From positions 2,879,283 to 2,943,282 of the forward strand of contig NZ_CP072800.1 in the NCBI RefSeq assembly GCF_017901155.1: 64,000 nt of DNA, read 5' to 3'. The translations under genes and the position numbers were made by a program. The DNA comes from Candidatus Thiothrix anitrata (lineage in GTDB: Bacteria; Pseudomonadota; Gammaproteobacteria; Thiotrichales; Thiotrichaceae). Below the pieces are notes generated by a model, which made no database searches, was not told where the DNA came from, and saw nothing but the letters and a program-made list of their open reading frames with translations. Below, piece after piece: positions 30,058 through 38,829 of the stretch. Position 1 is the stretch's first letter; every line of letters starts with the position of its first letter.

Positions 30058-32100
30058 ATGAAGCCAAGAAAAATCCTCATCACCAGCGCACTGCCCTACG
30101 CCAATGGCCCGATTCATATTGGTCACATGGTCGAATACATCCAGACGGATATTTGGGCGCGTTTTCAACGTTTGCGCGGCAATGAATGCTATTACGTGTG
30201 CGCGGATGACACCCACGGCACACCGATCATGCTGCGGGCGCAACAAGAAGGCATTACCCCAGAACAATTGATTGCCCGCATTGGCGCGGAACATCAGCGT
30301 GATTTTTCAGGGTTTCGGGTCGGTTTCGACAATTACTACACCACACACTCCGACGAAAACCGCCACTTCGCCGAATTCATCTACAAAGCGGCACGTGACA
30401 ACGGGCATATTGAAAAACGCACCATTCGCCAAGCTTACGATGCGCAGGCAAAAATGTTCCTGCCCGACCGCTTCATTAAAGGCGAATGCCCACGTTGTGG
30501 CGCGGCGGATCAATACGGCGATAACTGCGAAGCCTGCGGTGCGACTTATTCCCCGACTGATTTGAAAAATGCGGTGTCAGCAATTTCCGGCACGACTCCG
30601 ATTGAAAAAGAAACCGACCACTATTTCTTTAAGCTGGGGCATTTTGAAAGCTTCCTGCGCGAATTCCTTGCCAGCGGTGCAGTACAAAAAGAAATCGCCA
30701 ACAAGCAAATGGAATGGTTTGAATCGGATCAAGGCTTGAGTGACTGGGACGTTTCTCGCGACGCACCTTACTGGGGCTTCAAAATTCCCGATACCGACGA
30801 CAAATATTTTTACGTGTGGCTGGATGCGCCAATTGGCTATTTAGCCAGTTTCAAAAACCTGTGTGACCGTACCGGGCTGGATTTTGATAGCTTCTGGAAA
30901 CCCGATTCCACCGCCGAAGTGTACCACTTCATCGGCAAAGACATCGCCTATTTCCACACACTGTTTTGGCCTGCCCTGTTGCATGGCGCGGGTTTCCGCA
31001 CCCCCAGTGCCGTGCATTGCCACGGATTTTTGACGGTAAACGGCGCGAAAATGTCCAAATCACGCGGCACATTTATTCAAGCCGAAAGCTACCTCAAGCA
31101 TTTGAACCCGGAATGGTTACGCTATTATTTCGCCAGCAAACTCAGCAATGGCGTGGATGACATTGACCTTAACCTCGAAGATTTCGTGGCACGGGTCAAC
31201 AGCGATTTAGTCGGCAAAGTGGTTAATATTGCCTCGCGCTGCGCCGGTTTCATCAACAAGCGATTTGACAACAAACTGGCCAATACGCTGCCTGATAGTG
31301 CGTTATATCAGGAATTTAGCGACGCCTCTGAGCGTATCGCCGAACTTTACGAAACCCGCCGCTACGGTCAAGCCATGCGCGAAATCATGGGGTTAGCCGA
31401 TAAGGCCAACCAATACGTTGACGAACAAAAGCCCTGGGTACTCGCCAAAGATCCAGAACGCCTTGCCGACGTACAAAACGTTTGCACCCAAGGCATCAAT
31501 ATGTTCCGTGCGATTGTGGGCTACCTCAAGCCGGTGCTGCCACAATTGGCGGTGGACGCAGAAAGCTTCCTCAATGCCGGTGAATTAACCTGGGCAAGTG
31601 TTGCGACACCGCTGATTGGCAGCGAAATCACCACGTTCAAAGCCCTGATGACTCGTGTTGAACCGGCAATGATCGAAGCCATGCTCGAAGACAACCAACA
31701 AGCCATCCAGCCCGCAGCCGTAAACAATACTGCGCCCCCAACCTCAAGCCAACTAACCGACGACCCCATCAGTGCCACGATTGACTACGACGATTTCGCC
31801 AAAATCGACTTACGCATTGCTAAAATCGTCAAAGCCGAGGCCGTCAAAGGCGCGGATAAGTTAGTGCAGTTAACACTTGATCTCGGTGGTGAAACCCGCA
31901 ACGTATTCGCGGGGATTAAATCAGCGTATGATCCCGCCGATCTGGAAGGACGGCTAACCGTCATGGTGGCGAATTTAGCTCCCCGCAAAATGCGTTTCGG
32001 CGTATCCGAAGGCATGGTATTAGCCGCAGGCCCCGGTGGTAGTGATTTATTCATTTTAACCCCGGACAGCGGTGCGCAACCCGGAATGCGTGTAAAATAA
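30058..32100 (+). CDS. metG: Methionyl-tRNA synthetase
   Basis: 680 residues, the long bacterial form. Catalytic domain with [26 protein letters not shown] (HIGH motif) and KMSKSRGTF (KMSKS); a zinc knuckle [18 protein letters not shown] at about residue 145; anticodon-binding helices; and a C-terminal EMAP/Trbp111-like tRNA-binding domain (about 575-680, [20 protein letters not shown]) giving the dimeric form. I start at ATG 30058 because [17 protein letters not shown] matches the family; an upstream in-frame extension is not homologous. A small palindrome TGCCTTGGCAAGGCA precedes it at about 29932. Confidence 0.97.
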   Translation: MKPRKILITSALPYANGPIHIGHMVEYIQTDIWARFQRLRGNECYYVCADDTHGTPIMLRAQQEGITPEQLIARIGAEHQRDFSGFRVGFDNYYTTHSDENRHFAEFIYKAARDNGHIEKRTIRQAYDAQAKMFLPDRFIKGECPRCGAADQYGDNCEACGATYSPTDLKNAVSAISGTTPIEKETDHYFFKLGHFESFLREFLASGAVQKEIANKQMEWFESDQGLSDWDVSRDAPYWGFKIPDTDDKYFYVWLDAPIGYLASFKNLCDRTGLDFDSFWKPDSTAEVYHFIGKDIAYFHTLFWPALLHGAGFRTPSAVHCHGFLTVNGAKMSKSRGTFIQAESYLKHLNPEWLRYYFASKLSNGVDDIDLNLEDFVARVNSDLVGKVVNIASRCAGFINKRFDNKLANTLPDSALYQEFSDASERIAELYETRRYGQAMREIMGLADKANQYVDEQKPWVLAKDPERLADVQNVCTQGINMFRAIVGYLKPVLPQLAVDAESFLNAGELTWASVATPLIGSEITTFKALMTRVEPAMIEAMLEDNQQAIQPAAVNNTAPPTSSQLTDDPISATIDYDDFAKIDLRIAKIVKAEAVKGADKLVQLTLDLGGETRNVFAGIKSAYDPADLEGRLTVMVANLAPRKMRFGVSEGMVLAAGPGGSDLFILTPDSGAQPGMRVK

Positions 32101-32116
32101 GCAAGGTAAAATCAGC

Positions 32117-34387
32117 ATGTTAGGGAATTTCTTTAAGCCAAAGTGGTTACACAAGGATGCCAAAGTGCGCATCCAGGCTATACAAGGTTTAGCCGGAAAT
32201 AGCGTCGAACTGATCAGGCTCGCGCAAACTGACCCCGATATGGGGGTGCGCAGTGAGGCCATTACCCGTTTAAGCCATCTGCCCACACTGATTCAACTAG
32301 GGCATGGCGCAACACCACTGGCAGACCGAGCGCGGCAACGAGTTATCATTCTCGCAGCAACGGATCACCACCACGACATCCTGTTGGCGGACGTGTTTAG
32401 TTGGTTGCAAAACCCTGCACTGCTTACCAGCATCGCACGTGATAACGAACGAGGGGTCAAGCTGCGTCGCCACGCGCTTGAGCAACTCAACGACCAAAAC
32501 TTGTTGTTTGAGATTGCCAGCAATGATGTATCCAAAGAAATCCAATACCTTGCCGCCACACGCTTACACGATTTAGACAAACTCAAACTGCTCGACAAAC
32601 AACTCGGCAAAACCAATAAGCGTTTGCGTCAACTGCTAAAGGAACGCATCGACCAAGAACAACACGCCCAACAAATCCAGCAACGTATTGCTACTCTTTG
32701 TGATGATGCAGAAAGTCTCGGCAAACGCAGCACTTGGGCACAGGAAAAAACTCGCGCACTCACGCTGCAACAACGCTGGCAAGAAACTGCGCAGCACGCC
32801 AACCCTGCGCACCAAACACGCTTTGATACCGCTATTCAAACGTTTCAACAGCAATTAACTACTTACGAAACCGAACAGGCGCAACGTGCCAAACAACAAG
32901 CGCAACAGGCGGCTGAACAGGCTCGCATTGCTGCCGAAGCTGCGGCTTTAGCCGAACAGCAAGCACAAGCGGCACGCGAACAGCAAGAGCAAATGCAGCA
33001 AGCACAAGCTCAGGTACGCCAACAACGCCAGCAGCAGCAAGCGCAACAAAGTGAGCTGCAACAACACCTGCATCAGGCGTTGCAAGCCTTGGAAGCGCAT
33101 CTGGAAGCCGAACGCTACGGCGAAGCGATTGACCAGCACCAAAGCTTGCTGCAAACCTTGAAGGAAACCACTGGCCTACCAGCAGGTGAACGCGCATTTT
33201 TCCAACGCCGGATTCAAATGCTCACCCCTTACATCCGTGAATTACAGGATTGGCGACGTTGGGGAACTGATCAAGTACGCAAGCAACTAATTGAAACAGC
33301 GGAACATTTGCGCACTGACGATGCACTTGACCCGCAAGAACGCGCTAAACAAGTGCAAACCTTGCGCAACGAATGGCGCAAACTCTCTCAAATGGAACCG
33401 GGGCAACAACGTGCTTTGTGGAAAGCCTTTGATGCCAACGTTACCGCTGCTTACGAACCCAGCAAACAGCATTTCAATGAGCAAGCGCAGCAACGCCAGG
33501 CCCATCTGGAACAACGCAACACGCTCTGCGCCCAACTGGAAGCTTTGCACGCGGAAACCGATTGGGACAATGCCGACTGGCGCACACTAAACAACCAAAT
33601 CAACCAGTTACGTAAGCAATGGAAAGAAGCAGGCACTGTCGGGCACAAAGACTGGAAGACAGTTAATGACCGCTTTAATGCTGCAATGGACTTGCTTGAA
33701 ACTCCGCTCAAAACCGAGCGCGAACGCAATTGGCAAGAGCGTGAGCAACTGGTAGCCACAGCCAAAAACCTGTTGGAACAGACCGATACCGCACAGGCCA
33801 TTGAAGACGCGAAAAACCTGCAAACACAATGGCGTATTAGCCTGCCTTCACGCCCTGCGGATGAGCAACGTTTATGGAAACAATTCCGCGAACCAATTGA
33901 CGCATTGTTTGCCCGTTCCCGCGAAGAACGCCAGCAACAACGCCAAGAACGTGATGCACACCTTGCCGAAACCACGCGCCTCGAAGCCGAAAAACGTCAG
34001 CGCGAACTCGAACAGCAGCAACAAAAACGCGCCGCGTGGGACACTTTGATCGCACAAGGCATCAGCAATAAATCTGCCGAAACCGACTCCGACACCCAGC
34101 AAGCCAATCAAACAGCCGGTGAAAAACTGTGCCTGCAACTGGAAATTCTGCTGGATTTGGAAACGCCTGCTGCCTTCCAGCAAGCGCGGATGGAATACCA
34201 ACTGGCACAACTTTCAGAAAGCATGTTGAGCCGCCGGGAATTGCAATCACCTACCGCGCAAGCGTTGCCATTGTTAAAGCAATGGTACGCACTGGGTGGC
34301 ATGGCAGAAGAAGCGGCACAACTACAAACCCTACGAATTGAGAAAATCCACGCGCAAATACCTGAGATTTATCAACATCACCGCTAA
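32117..34387 (+). CDS. DUF349 repeat, long coiled-coil protein
   Basis: 756 residues, mostly helical and extremely rich in Gln, Glu, Ala and Arg. The first ~180 residues look like HEAT-type helices (KVRIQAIQGLAGNSVELIRLA; ITRLSHLPTLIQLG). Then a long coiled coil (about 190-340) and at least three DUF349 units, recognisable by W-x-x-x-...-LWKAFDANVTAAYE, DWKTVNDRFNAAMD and LWKQFREPIDALFARSREER. DUF349 proteins are cytosolic and poorly characterised. It starts 16 bases after metG and may be co-transcribed with it. High Gln content agrees with local CAA/CAG-rich DNA. Confidence 0.8.
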   Translation: MLGNFFKPKWLHKDAKVRIQAIQGLAGNSVELIRLAQTDPDMGVRSEAITRLSHLPTLIQLGHGATPLADRARQRVIILAATDHHHDILLADVFSWLQNPALLTSIARDNERGVKLRRHALEQLNDQNLLFEIASNDVSKEIQYLAATRLHDLDKLKLLDKQLGKTNKRLRQLLKERIDQEQHAQQIQQRIATLCDDAESLGKRSTWAQEKTRALTLQQRWQETAQHANPAHQTRFDTAIQTFQQQLTTYETEQAQRAKQQAQQAAEQARIAAEAAALAEQQAQAAREQQEQMQQAQAQVRQQRQQQQAQQSELQQHLHQALQALEAHLEAERYGEAIDQHQSLLQTLKETTGLPAGERAFFQRRIQMLTPYIRELQDWRRWGTDQVRKQLIETAEHLRTDDALDPQERAKQVQTLRNEWRKLSQMEPGQQRALWKAFDANVTAAYEPSKQHFNEQAQQRQAHLEQRNTLCAQLEALHAETDWDNADWRTLNNQINQLRKQWKEAGTVGHKDWKTVNDRFNAAMDLLETPLKTERERNWQEREQLVATAKNLLEQTDTAQAIEDAKNLQTQWRISLPSRPADEQRLWKQFREPIDALFARSREERQQQRQERDAHLAETTRLEAEKRQRELEQQQQKRAAWDTLIAQGISNKSAETDSDTQQANQTAGEKLCLQLEILLDLETPAAFQQARMEYQLAQLSESMLSRRELQSPTAQALPLLKQWYALGGMAEEAAQLQTLRIEKIHAQIPEIYQHHR

Positions 34388-34450
34388 TGCAGCAGCGTAA
34401 CATGAAACTACGGGGAGAGATTTCCTCGCTTGGAGACAAGGAGTTTCAAC

Positions 34451-34819
34451 ATGAAAACGTTACGTTGGTCATTATTAAGCTTGCTACTGCTGACACCGCT
34501 GTGTATTGCAGAGTCCTCCCCCGTTTTACCGGGTGACGGGATTGGTGTGAACATAAACCAGCCTGCGGAAAAAGTTTTGCGTGCGGGAGCATGGGAACTG
34601 CAAATTTGGTATCGCGCCAAAGGCACTCGCAGTGAAGGGCAGCACGGTGCGTTGTTACGTGATGGTAAAATAGTCAAGGGTAGCACCGTGGGCGAGGAAA
34701 TGGACACCGCACTCGGTAAAATGAAGTATTACGGCACGCAGCCCGGCGTATTGTGGAATCCCAGTGGCTGGCATTTCGCCGACAAAGGCTTGATCAAACC
34801 GGCCAGTTTTTGCCCATAA
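34451..34819 (+). CDS. Small secreted protein of unknown function
   Basis: 122 residues beginning with a Sec signal peptide (MKTLRWSLLSLLLLTPLCIA, cleavage near residue 20). The mature ~100 residues contain the sequence GAWELQIWYRAKGTRSEGQHGALLRDGK and a single C-terminal Cys. GGAG lies eight bases before ATG 34451, so this start is preferred to the one seven codons upstream. Not recognised. It lies between the DUF349 gene and uvrB in the same orientation. Confidence 0.6.
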   Translation: MKTLRWSLLSLLLLTPLCIAESSPVLPGDGIGVNINQPAEKVLRAGAWELQIWYRAKGTRSEGQHGALLRDGKIVKGSTVGEEMDTALGKMKYYGTQPGVLWNPSGWHFADKGLIKPASFCP

Positions 34820-34831
34820 GTCACGGATCAG

Positions 34832-34870
34832 CTCTCCCGTGTTAAGATAGGTGCATCTGAAACGGGAGAG
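34832..34870 (+). promoter_or_regulatory. Inverted repeat pairing with the uvrB Shine-Dalgarno sequence
   Basis: CTCTCCCGT (34832-34840) is a perfect reverse complement of ACGGGAGAG (34862-34870), which contains the uvrB ribosome-binding site just before ATG 34875. In a transcript that starts upstream, the site could be sealed in a 9-bp stem. If the TAAGAT in the loop (about 34843) is a -10 element, the resulting transcript would lack the left arm and be free. Confidence 0.45.
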
Positions 34871-34874
34871 TGCC

Positions 34875-36899
34875 ATGCCGGAAGCAGACAGCTTTTATTT
34901 GAATACCCAATACCAGCCTGCGGGTGATCAGCCGCAAGCCATACATTCCTTGGTGGAGGGTTTGCAAGATGGCTTGGTGCATCAAACCTTGCTGGGGGTC
35001 ACAGGGTCAGGCAAGACCTTTACGATGGCGAATATCATCCAGCAAACCCAGCGTCCGGCGATTATTTTGGCGCACAATAAAACGCTCGCGGCGCAGCTTT
35101 ACGGCGAAATGAAGGAGTTTTTCCCGAAAAACTCGGTGGAATATTTCGTCTCGTATTACGATTATTACCAGCCTGAAGCTTATGTGCCGTCCAAAGATAT
35201 ATACATTGAAAAAGATTCGGCGGTAAATGACCACATTGAACAAATGCGCTTATCTGCCACCCGCAATTTATTCGAGCGCAAAGATGTCATTATTGTGGCT
35301 ACGGTATCGGCGATTTACGGCTTGGGCGATCCCGAATCCTATTTAAAAATGCTGCTGATTTTGGTGCGCGGTGACAAAATTGACCAACGCACTTTGTTGC
35401 GCCGCCTTGCGGAAATGCAATACACCCGCAATGATCTGGATCTGCAACGCGGCACATTTCGAGTACGCGGCGAAGTCATCGACATTCACCCGGCGGAGTC
35501 CGATAAAGAAGCCATTCGGATTGAATTGTTTGACGACGAAATCGAAAACCTGAGCTATTTTGACCCGCTGACTGGCGAAGTGTTACGGCGCGTACCACGC
35601 CTGACGGTTTACCCCAAAACCCACTACGTCACCCCGCGTGAAGTGTTGCTTGCTGCCGTCGAACACATCAAAGTCGAACTCAAAGACCGCCTGAATACCT
35701 TACGCGATAACGACCGTCTGGTGGAGGCGCAACGCCTCGAACAACGCACCCAATACGACATCGAAATGATCATGGAAACGGGTTATTGTTCAGGTATTGA
35801 AAACTACTCACGCTACCTGTCAAAACGCCCTGCGGGTTCGCCACCGCCGTGTTTGTTTGACTACCTGCCGAAAAATGCCATCGTATTTGTGGACGAATCG
35901 CACGTCACCATTCCGCAATTTGGCGGGATGTACAAAGGCGACCGCTCCCGCAAGGAAACGCTAGTGGAATACGGTTTTCGGTTGCCTTCCGCACTGGATA
36001 ATCGCCCGCTGCGCTTCGATGAATTTGAGCAATTGATTCCGCAAGCGATTCACGTTTCAGCAACACCGGGCGCGTATGAACTGGAGCATTCCGATAACGT
36101 CGCAGAACAGGTGGTTCGTCCTACCGGGCTGGTTGACCCGCAGGTAGAAATTCGCCCGGTATTGTCGCAAGTCGATGATGTCATGTCAGAAATCACCCTT
36201 CGCGCTCAACGCAATGAACGGGTGTTAGTCACCACCCTCACCAAACGCATGGCGGAAGATTTAACCGATTACCTGATGGAACATGGCATCAAGGTGCGCT
36301 ATCTGCACTCCGACATTGACACGGTGGAACGAGTAGAAATCATCCGCGATTTGCGTAAAGGTGAGTTCGACGTGCTGGTGGGCATCAATTTATTACGCGA
36401 AGGCTTGGACATTCCCGAAGTATCCTTGGTAGCCATTTTGGACGCTGACAAGGAAGGTTTTTTGCGTTCTGAACGTTCGTTAATCCAAACCATCGGGCGT
36501 GCAGCACGAAACGCTGAAGGTCGGGCGATTTTGTATGCCGACAAAATCACCGAATCCATGCGTAAAGCCATCGGTGAAACCCAACGTCGCCGCGACAAAC
36601 AACTCGCCCACAACGAATTAAACGGCATTACCCCGCAAACCATCCGCAAACGCATTGCCGATGTCATGGAAGGTGCTTACGCGAATGCCACACGCGGCAA
36701 AGGCAAAACCCGTGCCGATAAAAAAGTCGCGGAAGAAGCGGCAGAATACCGCAGCTTAACCCCGGATCAGGCACTGAAACAGCTCAAAAAACTCGAAGAG
36801 AAAATGTTCCAGCACGCCAAAAATCTGGAGTTTGAACAAGCCGCAGCGGTACGCGATCAAATTGCCCAGATTCGGGCTCGGGTGTTTGGATTAGCTTAA
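34875..36899 (+). CDS. uvrB: UvrABC excinuclease subunit B
   Basis: 674 residues, full length. Damage-verification helicase subunit of nucleotide excision repair. Walker A is [10 protein letters not shown] (about residue 36), the [12 protein letters not shown] beta-hairpin region for strand insertion is intact, DEAD-type box is VDESHV, and motifs V/VI are [17 protein letters not shown] and QTIGRAARN. The C-terminal UVR domain ([27 protein letters not shown]) contacts UvrC. I start at ATG 34875, behind GGGAGAG; eight upstream codons are not conserved. No LexA-type box was seen upstream. Confidence 0.97.
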   Translation: MPEADSFYLNTQYQPAGDQPQAIHSLVEGLQDGLVHQTLLGVTGSGKTFTMANIIQQTQRPAIILAHNKTLAAQLYGEMKEFFPKNSVEYFVSYYDYYQPEAYVPSKDIYIEKDSAVNDHIEQMRLSATRNLFERKDVIIVATVSAIYGLGDPESYLKMLLILVRGDKIDQRTLLRRLAEMQYTRNDLDLQRGTFRVRGEVIDIHPAESDKEAIRIELFDDEIENLSYFDPLTGEVLRRVPRLTVYPKTHYVTPREVLLAAVEHIKVELKDRLNTLRDNDRLVEAQRLEQRTQYDIEMIMETGYCSGIENYSRYLSKRPAGSPPPCLFDYLPKNAIVFVDESHVTIPQFGGMYKGDRSRKETLVEYGFRLPSALDNRPLRFDEFEQLIPQAIHVSATPGAYELEHSDNVAEQVVRPTGLVDPQVEIRPVLSQVDDVMSEITLRAQRNERVLVTTLTKRMAEDLTDYLMEHGIKVRYLHSDIDTVERVEIIRDLRKGEFDVLVGINLLREGLDIPEVSLVAILDADKEGFLRSERSLIQTIGRAARNAEGRAILYADKITESMRKAIGETQRRRDKQLAHNELNGITPQTIRKRIADVMEGAYANATRGKGKTRADKKVAEEAAEYRSLTPDQALKQLKKLEEKMFQHAKNLEFEQAAAVRDQIAQIRARVFGLA

Positions 36900-36900
36900 A

Positions 36901-37329
36901 TCAAGTATTGTCCGCAGATGGTAGAGACGCAAGATTTTGCGTCTCTACAAATTCGGCCTTCAAGCTAGCGTAATGCTTAGCAAACATCGCTTCCAACTCG
37001 TCAATAACCGCCGGAGCCGTTTTGCCGTGAATCACGTGCGCAGTCATTAAGCTGGAAGTTTCATTCAACAAACGATCACGATCAATCATGGGATAGGTGT
37101 TCGTTAAACGCTTAATCGCCTTAACCACACTTTCCTGTTCAGGACGTTCAATCGCTTCAGGCTCAGGAAATACTGTCATTGGCGGGTCATTGCTACTGGG
37201 ATCATTAGCGAGGAATTCAGCAAAGCGCATCAAAGTGGCTTGATCTTGCGGGTTCATGGCTCGATACCATTTACGCAAACGCTTTTCTTCGGCAGAACCG
37301 CCGGATTGTTGAGGCATACCGGGTAACAT
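36901..37329 (-). CDS. Conserved hypothetical protein whose C-terminus is encoded by a palindromic repeat
   Basis: About 142 residues, soluble and mostly helical, with GGGAG five bases before the second of two ATG codons (37329). Recognisable stretches are RLRKWYRAMNPQDQATLMRFAEFL and DELEAMFAKHYASLKAEF; I do not know the family. The last residues (VETQNLASL...) come from the 28-bp palindrome at 36921-36948, so the natural C-terminus was probably replaced or extended when the repeat arrived. It converges on uvrB, their stops being one base apart. Confidence 0.65.
   Translation of the reverse strand: MLPGMPQQSGGSAEEKRLRKWYRAMNPQDQATLMRFAEFLANDPSSNDPPMTVFPEPEAIERPEQESVVKAIKRLTNTYPMIDRDRLLNETSSLMTAHVIHGKTAPAVIDELEAMFAKHYASLKAEFVETQNLASLPSADNT
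36921..36948. repeat. 28-bp perfect palindromic repeat
   Basis: GTAGAGACGCAA and TTGCGTCTCTAC (12 bp each, fully complementary) flank a GATT spacer. The GTAGAGACGC...GCGTCTCTAC pattern is known to me as an abundant dispersed palindrome in cyanobacteria and some other bacteria. Here it lies inside the 3' end of a coding sequence, next to the convergent uvrB stop, where it could also act as a bidirectional transcript end. Confidence 0.75.
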
Positions 37330-37389
37330 CATAACTCCCTGATTAGCGGTAATAGGCTAAAAATCAGGGAGCATGTTAACAACAAACGC

Positions 37390-38295
37390 TTAGTCGTTCG
37401 CGTGTTTTTCGCAATAATTACGAGCAAACTCCAACAGCTCCTCCATTGCCCGGACTTTGAACTTCTGGCGTTGGCGCACAAACGAGAAGTCACGTGACAA
37501 CGGCGGATCTAACGCAACGGAGACCAGCGAACCCAGTTTCAGCTCTTTGGTTATGCTGGCACTGGAAACGATGGTCAACCCCATGCCCGCCTCAACCGCA
37601 CCCTTCACTGCTTCAGGGCTGCCTAACTCTAGGCACATGTTCATCGCGTGCTTGTCCATGCCCAAGCTATACAAATAATCGAGAATAACTTCCCTCGTAC
37701 CAGAACCTTCCTCACGACAAATAAATGGGTAGTTTAAAATATCCTTGAGCTTAATACTGTCGTGCGTAGCCAACTCATGCTTAGGTGGCACAATCAACAC
37801 CAATTCATCCTGACGACAGACTTCAACCAACAAATTTTTATTGTTGACCGTGCCCTCGACCACACCCAAATCAATGATGTTATTTTCCACCATTGACACA
37901 ATCCCTTCAGTGTTGGAAACGCGCAAGCGTAACCGCACATCCGGGTTCTTGGAGTTAAATTCACCCAATAACGCGGGCAGCATGTATTCAGAAATGGTGG
38001 TACTCGCCCCAATGGTCAGAGAACCACTGATGTCATCCGTCATTTCACGAATGGCATTTTCCATCTCGGCGTATTGCTCAAAGATTTTTTCTGCGTACTC
38101 AAATACGATGCGCCCTGCTTCCGTGAGGGAAACACGATTGTGAGTACGGTCAAATAAACGAGTGTCAAACTGTTCTTCCAGTTGACGAATTTGGAACGTC
38201 ACCGCAGGCTGCGTCATGTGCAGGACTTCTGCTGCCTTGGTAAAGCTCAACAGCCTAGCGACTGCGTGAAAGACTTGTAATCTTCTGTCCGACAT
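37390..38295 (-). CDS. LysR-family transcriptional regulator
   Basis: 301 residues: winged HTH (about 1-60; FTKAAEVLHMTQPAVTFQIRQLEEQFDTRLFDR) and a two-lobed effector domain starting SGSLTIGASTTISEYMLPALL. The effector domain resembles the CysL/CbbR-like group, but the ligand cannot be told. It lies downstream of the ccoS gene on the same strand, separated by about 297 bases that hold no gene; within that gap I see only a short tandem TATGCCTA (38499 and 38509) and AT-rich promoter-like DNA. Target genes are unknown. Confidence 0.88.
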   Translation of the reverse strand: MSDRRLQVFHAVARLLSFTKAAEVLHMTQPAVTFQIRQLEEQFDTRLFDRTHNRVSLTEAGRIVFEYAEKIFEQYAEMENAIREMTDDISGSLTIGASTTISEYMLPALLGEFNSKNPDVRLRLRVSNTEGIVSMVENNIIDLGVVEGTVNNKNLLVEVCRQDELVLIVPPKHELATHDSIKLKDILNYPFICREEGSGTREVILDYLYSLGMDKHAMNMCLELGSPEAVKGAVEAGMGLTIVSSASITKELKLGSLVSVALDPPLSRDFSFVRQRQKFKVRAMEELLEFARNYCEKHAND

Positions 38296-38592
38296 ACGGC
38301 TACCTATACTCCTTAATAAACATCACCCAGCCCAAGGAAACCCGACAGCATCCTCATGTGCATTTATACGCCTGAATTTCCCCGCCGGTCTTCCATTACC
38401 GGATATTCCACCCAAATCTACCGACTAAAAACACTGGTACATCTAGATTGTGATATTACGTGTTTGTTCCACATTCAAGGATAGAACAATTCCTGAAGTA
38501 TGCCTAACTATGCCTACAATATGTTCAGAAAATTAGACGGAACGTAGCAATAAGTCTATTAACTGGTATATTATGACTGGAAAGACTAATAT

Positions 38593-38781
38593 TTAATCAG
38601 ATTCTTTTTTATTGGTTTCTTGCGCCCCCGGAATTCGTGGGTCGTCATCGTCCATTAAAATACGGTGGGCAGGCCCTTCTAAATCATCGTATTGACCACT
38701 CTTCACCGTGTAAATAAAAGCCACCACCACCACAATCATTACGATGAGTGCAATCGGAATTAACATATACAAAGCATCCAT
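38593..38781 (-). CDS. ccoS: cbb3-type oxidase assembly protein CcoS
   Basis: 62 residues: one N-terminal transmembrane helix (LYMLIPIALIVMIVVVVAFIYTV) followed by the conserved SGQYDDLEGPAHRIL-MDDD motif that defines CcoS. Needed for cofactor insertion (haem b and CuB) into CcoN. It is the last gene of the ccoG-ccoH-ccoI-ccoS run, 48 bases after ccoI. Confidence 0.93.
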   Translation of the reverse strand: MDALYMLIPIALIVMIVVVVAFIYTVKSGQYDDLEGPAHRILMDDDDPRIPGAQETNKKESD

Positions 38782-38829
38782 TAGCTTACCCAGCGTTAAA
38801 AATAAAAAATTGATTATACAGCTAAACGT

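Noticed and set aside
38499-38518. Tandem TATGCCTA with 10-bp period upstream of the LysR gene
   Set aside because: Only two units, no dyad with a LysR T-N11-A pattern that I could defend; left as a remark.
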